Below, one piece after another: positions 6,269-8,467 of a stretch of 8,467 bases of DNA. The notes below the pieces were generated by a model. The model was given only the letters and a program-made list of their open reading frames with translations, had not been told where the DNA came from and did not search any database. Source of the stretch: an uncultured Rhodospirillales bacterium (GTDB lineage: Bacteria > Pseudomonadota > Alphaproteobacteria > Rhodospirillales > Defluviicoccaceae); assembly GCA_937127205.1 (NCBI GenBank), contig CAKZLS010000233.1, positions 1-8,467 on the forward strand. Direction: 5' to 3'. A program made the position numbers and the translations under genes. Position 1 is the first letter of the stretch. Every line of letters starts with the position of its first letter.

Positions 6269-7507
6269 TTGAACAATCTGCTCAAAGGAATTCGCGTGAT
6301 CGAAGGATCGGCGTTCGTCGCGGCGCCGCTGTGCGGAATGACGCTGGCGCAACAGGGCGCCGAAGTGATCCGGTTCGATCCCGTTCAGGGCGGTCTCGAC
6401 TCGAACCGCTGGCCGCTCACCGAGGAGGGCCGGAGCCTCTACTGGGTTGGCCTGAACAAGGGCAAGCGCTCCATCGCCGTCAACACCCGCGTCCCGGAAG
6501 GCCAGGAGCTGATCGCCAACCTGATTACCGCGCCCGGCGAGGGCAACGGCATTTTCCTGACCAATTTCCCGGCGTCGGGCTGGCTCGGATACGAGGCCCT
6601 CAAGAAGCGCCGCGAAGACCTGATCATGATGAACCTGTTCGGCAATCCGGACGGCAGCTCGGCGGTGGACTACACCGTCAACTGCGCCATCGGCATTCCC
6701 TTCGCCACCGGCCCGACCCACGGCAAGAAAACGGTCAATCCGGTCAACCATGTGCTGCCGGCCTGGGACGCCATCACCGGAGTGACGGCGGCCATGGGCA
6801 TCGTCGGCGCCGAACGGCTTCGGCGCATGACCGGCGAGGGCCAATTCATCAAACTACCGCTGTCGGACGTGGCCATGGCCATGGTCGGCAACCTCGGGCT
6901 GATCGGCGAGGCGCAAGTCAACAAGGAGGACCACTACTCCTTCGGCAACTACCTTTACGGCGCCTACGGCCGCGAGTTCGAAACCAAGGATGAGCGCTAC
7001 ATTTACGTGGTCGCCATCACCAAACGCCAGTGGGGCGCGCTGTGCAAGTCTACGGGGTTGACGGATCGTTTGGAGATGATCGGCCCGCTTCTCAACGTCG
7101 ACCTCGGCAAGGAAGGCGACCGTTTCAAGGCGCGGGACGCCATTTCGGCGGTGCTGCAGCCCTGGTTCGCCGAACGCACGTTGGCCGAAGTGACCCAAGC
7201 GTTCGACGGAACCGGCGTCTGCTGGGGTCCCTATCAGACCTTCCTGCAGATGATCGAAAACGACCCCCGCTGCTCCACCGACAACCCCATGTTCTCCGAA
7301 ATCGAACAGCCGGGCATCGGCAGTTACCTGGTGCCGGGCTCGCCGCTGGAGTTCAGCAACCTCGAACGCATGCCGCCCACCCGCGCGCCCCAGCTCGGCG
7401 AGCACACAGACGAGGTCCTGACCCAAATCCTCGGCCTTGACGATCCGCAAATCGGCAAGCTGCGCGACAGCGGCGTGGTCGCCGGTCCCATCGATATTCA
7501 CGCCTGA
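6269..7507 (+). CDS. mct: Mesaconyl-CoA C1-C4 CoA transferase (Mct), family III
   Basis: The enzyme moves CoA within mesaconyl-CoA from the C1 to the C4 carboxyl group, an intramolecular transfer needing no outside acceptor. It has 412 residues from the TTG start, against about 409 in Chloroflexus Mct as remembered. Distinctive stretches are LLKGIRVIEGSAFVAAPLCG (residues 4-23), TLAQQGAEVIRFDPVQGGLD, RWPLTEEGRSLYWVGLNKGK, FLTNFPASGWLGYE, the catalytic Asp167 in VLPAWDAITG, SFGNYLYGAYGREFET and DNPMFSEIEQPGIGSYLVPG. These separate it clearly from the two SmtA/B-like proteins. The initiator is TTG with a strong ribosome binding site; an ATG-only gene finder would choose a wrong start. The meh gene follows after 12 nt, so the two are one operon. 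Confidence in the specific function is high because the meh partner is adjacent. Confidence 0.88.
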   Translation: MNNLLKGIRVIEGSAFVAAPLCGMTLAQQGAEVIRFDPVQGGLDSNRWPLTEEGRSLYWVGLNKGKRSIAVNTRVPEGQELIANLITAPGEGNGIFLTNFPASGWLGYEALKKRREDLIMMNLFGNPDGSSAVDYTVNCAIGIPFATGPTHGKKTVNPVNHVLPAWDAITGVTAAMGIVGAERLRRMTGEGQFIKLPLSDVAMAMVGNLGLIGEAQVNKEDHYSFGNYLYGAYGREFETKDERYIYVVAITKRQWGALCKSTGLTDRLEMIGPLLNVDLGKEGDRFKARDAISAVLQPWFAERTLAEVTQAFDGTGVCWGPYQTFLQMIENDPRCSTDNPMFSEIEQPGIGSYLVPGSPLEFSNLERMPPTRAPQLGEHTDEVLTQILGLDDPQIGKLRDSGVVAGPIDIHA

Positions 7508-7519
7508 GGTGAGGTTGTC

Positions 7520-8371
7520 ATGACAGAGCATAATGCCCCCTTCGCCGAGTGGATCGGCAACACCGATACCGTCGAGGACCACATCAGCCTGGCGCCTGTC
7601 CAGGCGCTGGCCGCCACTCTCGACGACACGTCCACCCACTTCGCGGATGGCGCGCCGCTGCCGCCGGTGTGGCACTGGTTCTACTTTTTGCCGAAGGCGC
7701 CGCAGTCCAAGCTCGGCCCCGACGGCCATCCCGAGCGCGGCGGCTTCATGCCGCCCATCGAACTGCCGCGCCGCATGTTCGCCGGCGCCCGCATGCAGTT
7801 CCACCAACCGCTGGTCATCGGCAAGCCGGCCCGGCGCGACGCCGAGATCCTCAAGGTCTCGCAGAAGGTGGGCAGCACCGGCACGCTGGCCTTCGTCACC
7901 GTCGGCTACAAGATCCACCAGGACGGCGCGCTCTGCATCGAAGAGCAGCAGGACATCGTCTACCGCGAACCCGGCGCCCCGGTGCCGGCCCCCGAAGTGG
8001 TCGAACTGCCGCCGCCGCCCGCGGGCTCCTGGACCCGCACCGTCACCCCCGATCCGCGTCTGCTGTTCCGGTTCTCGGCGCTCACCTTCAACGCCCACCG
8101 CATCCACTACGACCGGCCCTATGCCATGAGCGAGGAGGGCTATCCGGGCCTGATCGTCCACGGCCCGCTGACCGCGATCCTGCTCATGGAGCTGGTCCGC
8201 CACAACGCCGGCCGTCCGGCCAAGGGCTTCAGCTTCCGCGGCCAGGCCCCGATCTTCGACCTGGCGCCCTTCCGCCTGGTGGCCACCCCCACCGACGACG
8301 GCAAGGTGGAGCTCGAAGCCCAGGGCCCCAACGGCAAGACCGCCATGTCCGCCAGCGCCGAACTCGGTTAG
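7520..8371 (+). CDS. meh: Mesaconyl-C4-CoA hydratase (Meh), HTD2/MaoC-like
   Basis: The enzyme hydrates mesaconyl-C4-CoA to (S)-citramalyl-CoA, the product that a citramalyl-CoA lyase splits to acetyl-CoA and pyruvate. It has 283 residues, arranged as two hotdog-fold halves (about 1-150 and 171-283) joined by a proline-rich linker (PGAPVPAPEVVELPPPPAGS, 151-170). The C-terminal half holds the HTD2-type active-site block LLFRFSALTFNAHRIHYD (181-198, with His193, His196 and Asp198), then EEGYPGLIVHGPLTAILLMEL (His214). GAGGTGAGG (ending 7514) sits before ATG 7520. It directly follows mct, as expected if the transferase hands over its product. GC content is very high here. A 3-methylfumaryl-CoA or other acyl-CoA hydratase of the same family is the alternative if the neighbour were not Mct. 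Confidence 0.86.
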   Translation: MTEHNAPFAEWIGNTDTVEDHISLAPVQALAATLDDTSTHFADGAPLPPVWHWFYFLPKAPQSKLGPDGHPERGGFMPPIELPRRMFAGARMQFHQPLVIGKPARRDAEILKVSQKVGSTGTLAFVTVGYKIHQDGALCIEEQQDIVYREPGAPVPAPEVVELPPPPAGSWTRTVTPDPRLLFRFSALTFNAHRIHYDRPYAMSEEGYPGLIVHGPLTAILLMELVRHNAGRPAKGFSFRGQAPIFDLAPFRLVATPTDDGKVELEAQGPNGKTAMSASAELG

Positions 8372-8377
8372 CGCAAT

Positions 8378-8413
8378 ATCCGATCCAGTGGAATCACTCG
8401 ATCGGATTTACTT
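8378..8413 (+). terminator. Hairpin terminator after meh
   Basis: ATCCGATC (8378-8385) pairs with GATCGGAT (8400-8407), and AGTG (8387-8390) with CACT (8395-8398), across one C-C mismatch and a GAAT tetraloop. This makes a 12-bp stem followed by a T-rich stretch, TTTACTT (8407-8413). It starts 6 nt after the meh stop and fits the end of the mct-meh transcript. Confidence 0.7.
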
Positions 8414-8467
8414 GCTCTAGAAATCAAATATTCAGAGCACGGCCACGCCACAGCGCCCGACCTCCTT
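8414..8467. other. Right-edge non-coding stretch
   Basis: Fifty-four bases follow the terminator, AT-rich at first. I see no feature that can be supported. AAGGAGGT reads on the minus strand at the very edge, but only a short unrecognised frame follows it. Confidence 0.3.

Noticed and set aside
6854..8203. Long open frame on - opposite mct and meh, 449 codons
   Set aside because: Antisense shadow crossing two recognisable genes, with Gly/Arg/Val-rich low-complexity content and no domain.
8368..8467. Minus-strand frame open to the right edge, with AAGGAGGT at 8460-8467 and GTG 8 nt later (26 residues)
   Set aside because: Very short, no recognised family, and it runs through the meh terminator hairpin. 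A gene end from beyond the window cannot be excluded but is unsupported.
8461..8467. CCTCCTT at the edge, like the 3' end of 16S rRNA
   Set aside because: The preceding bases do not match the conserved 16S 3' region, so the resemblance is to a short motif only.

Overview
The window reads as chromosome of a GC-rich, probably proteobacterial organism. The main pointer is the partial gene at the left edge, a fatty acid cis/trans isomerase (Cti), a periplasmic enzyme known mainly from Proteobacteria. The ribosome binding sites are strong and G-rich. I see no rRNA, tRNA, CRISPR array or insertion sequence. The exact genus cannot be read from the sequence.

Left part (1-2605, all on +): the C-terminal part of cti runs in from the edge and is followed by a weak terminator. 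Next comes a TetR-type repressor with a single cysteine, then a peroxiredoxin-like gene. A perfect 16-bp palindrome (TAGAACGATCGTTCTA) lies in front of the peroxiredoxin-like gene, and a 12/16 degenerate copy lies in front of the repressor gene. This looks like a small self-regulated oxidant or electrophile response unit.

Right part (2602-8407): this is the striking region. On the minus strand lie smtA and smtB, whose products resemble the two subunits of succinyl-CoA:(S)-malate CoA-transferase. They are followed by an (S)-2-haloacid dehalogenase gene with all its catalytic residues. Divergently, on the plus strand, lie mct (mesaconyl-CoA C1-C4 CoA transferase, TTG start) and meh (mesaconyl-C4-CoA hydratase), ending in a hairpin terminator. 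A 352-nt non-coding divergent region with a strong inverted repeat separates the two arms.

SmtAB, Mct and Meh are enzymes of the 3-hydroxypropionate bi-cycle described in Chloroflexus. Two enzymes needed to connect them, malyl/citramalyl-CoA lyase (mcl) and mesaconyl-C1-CoA hydratase (mch), are not in the window. The likeliest role is not autotrophy. More plausible is assimilation of glyoxylate with propionyl-CoA to pyruvate and acetyl-CoA, or breakdown of mesaconate or citramalate. The dehalogenase could feed the module, because haloacetate gives glycolate and then glyoxylate. That link is inference from gene order. Assignments rest on remembered family sequences and motifs, not on database searches.
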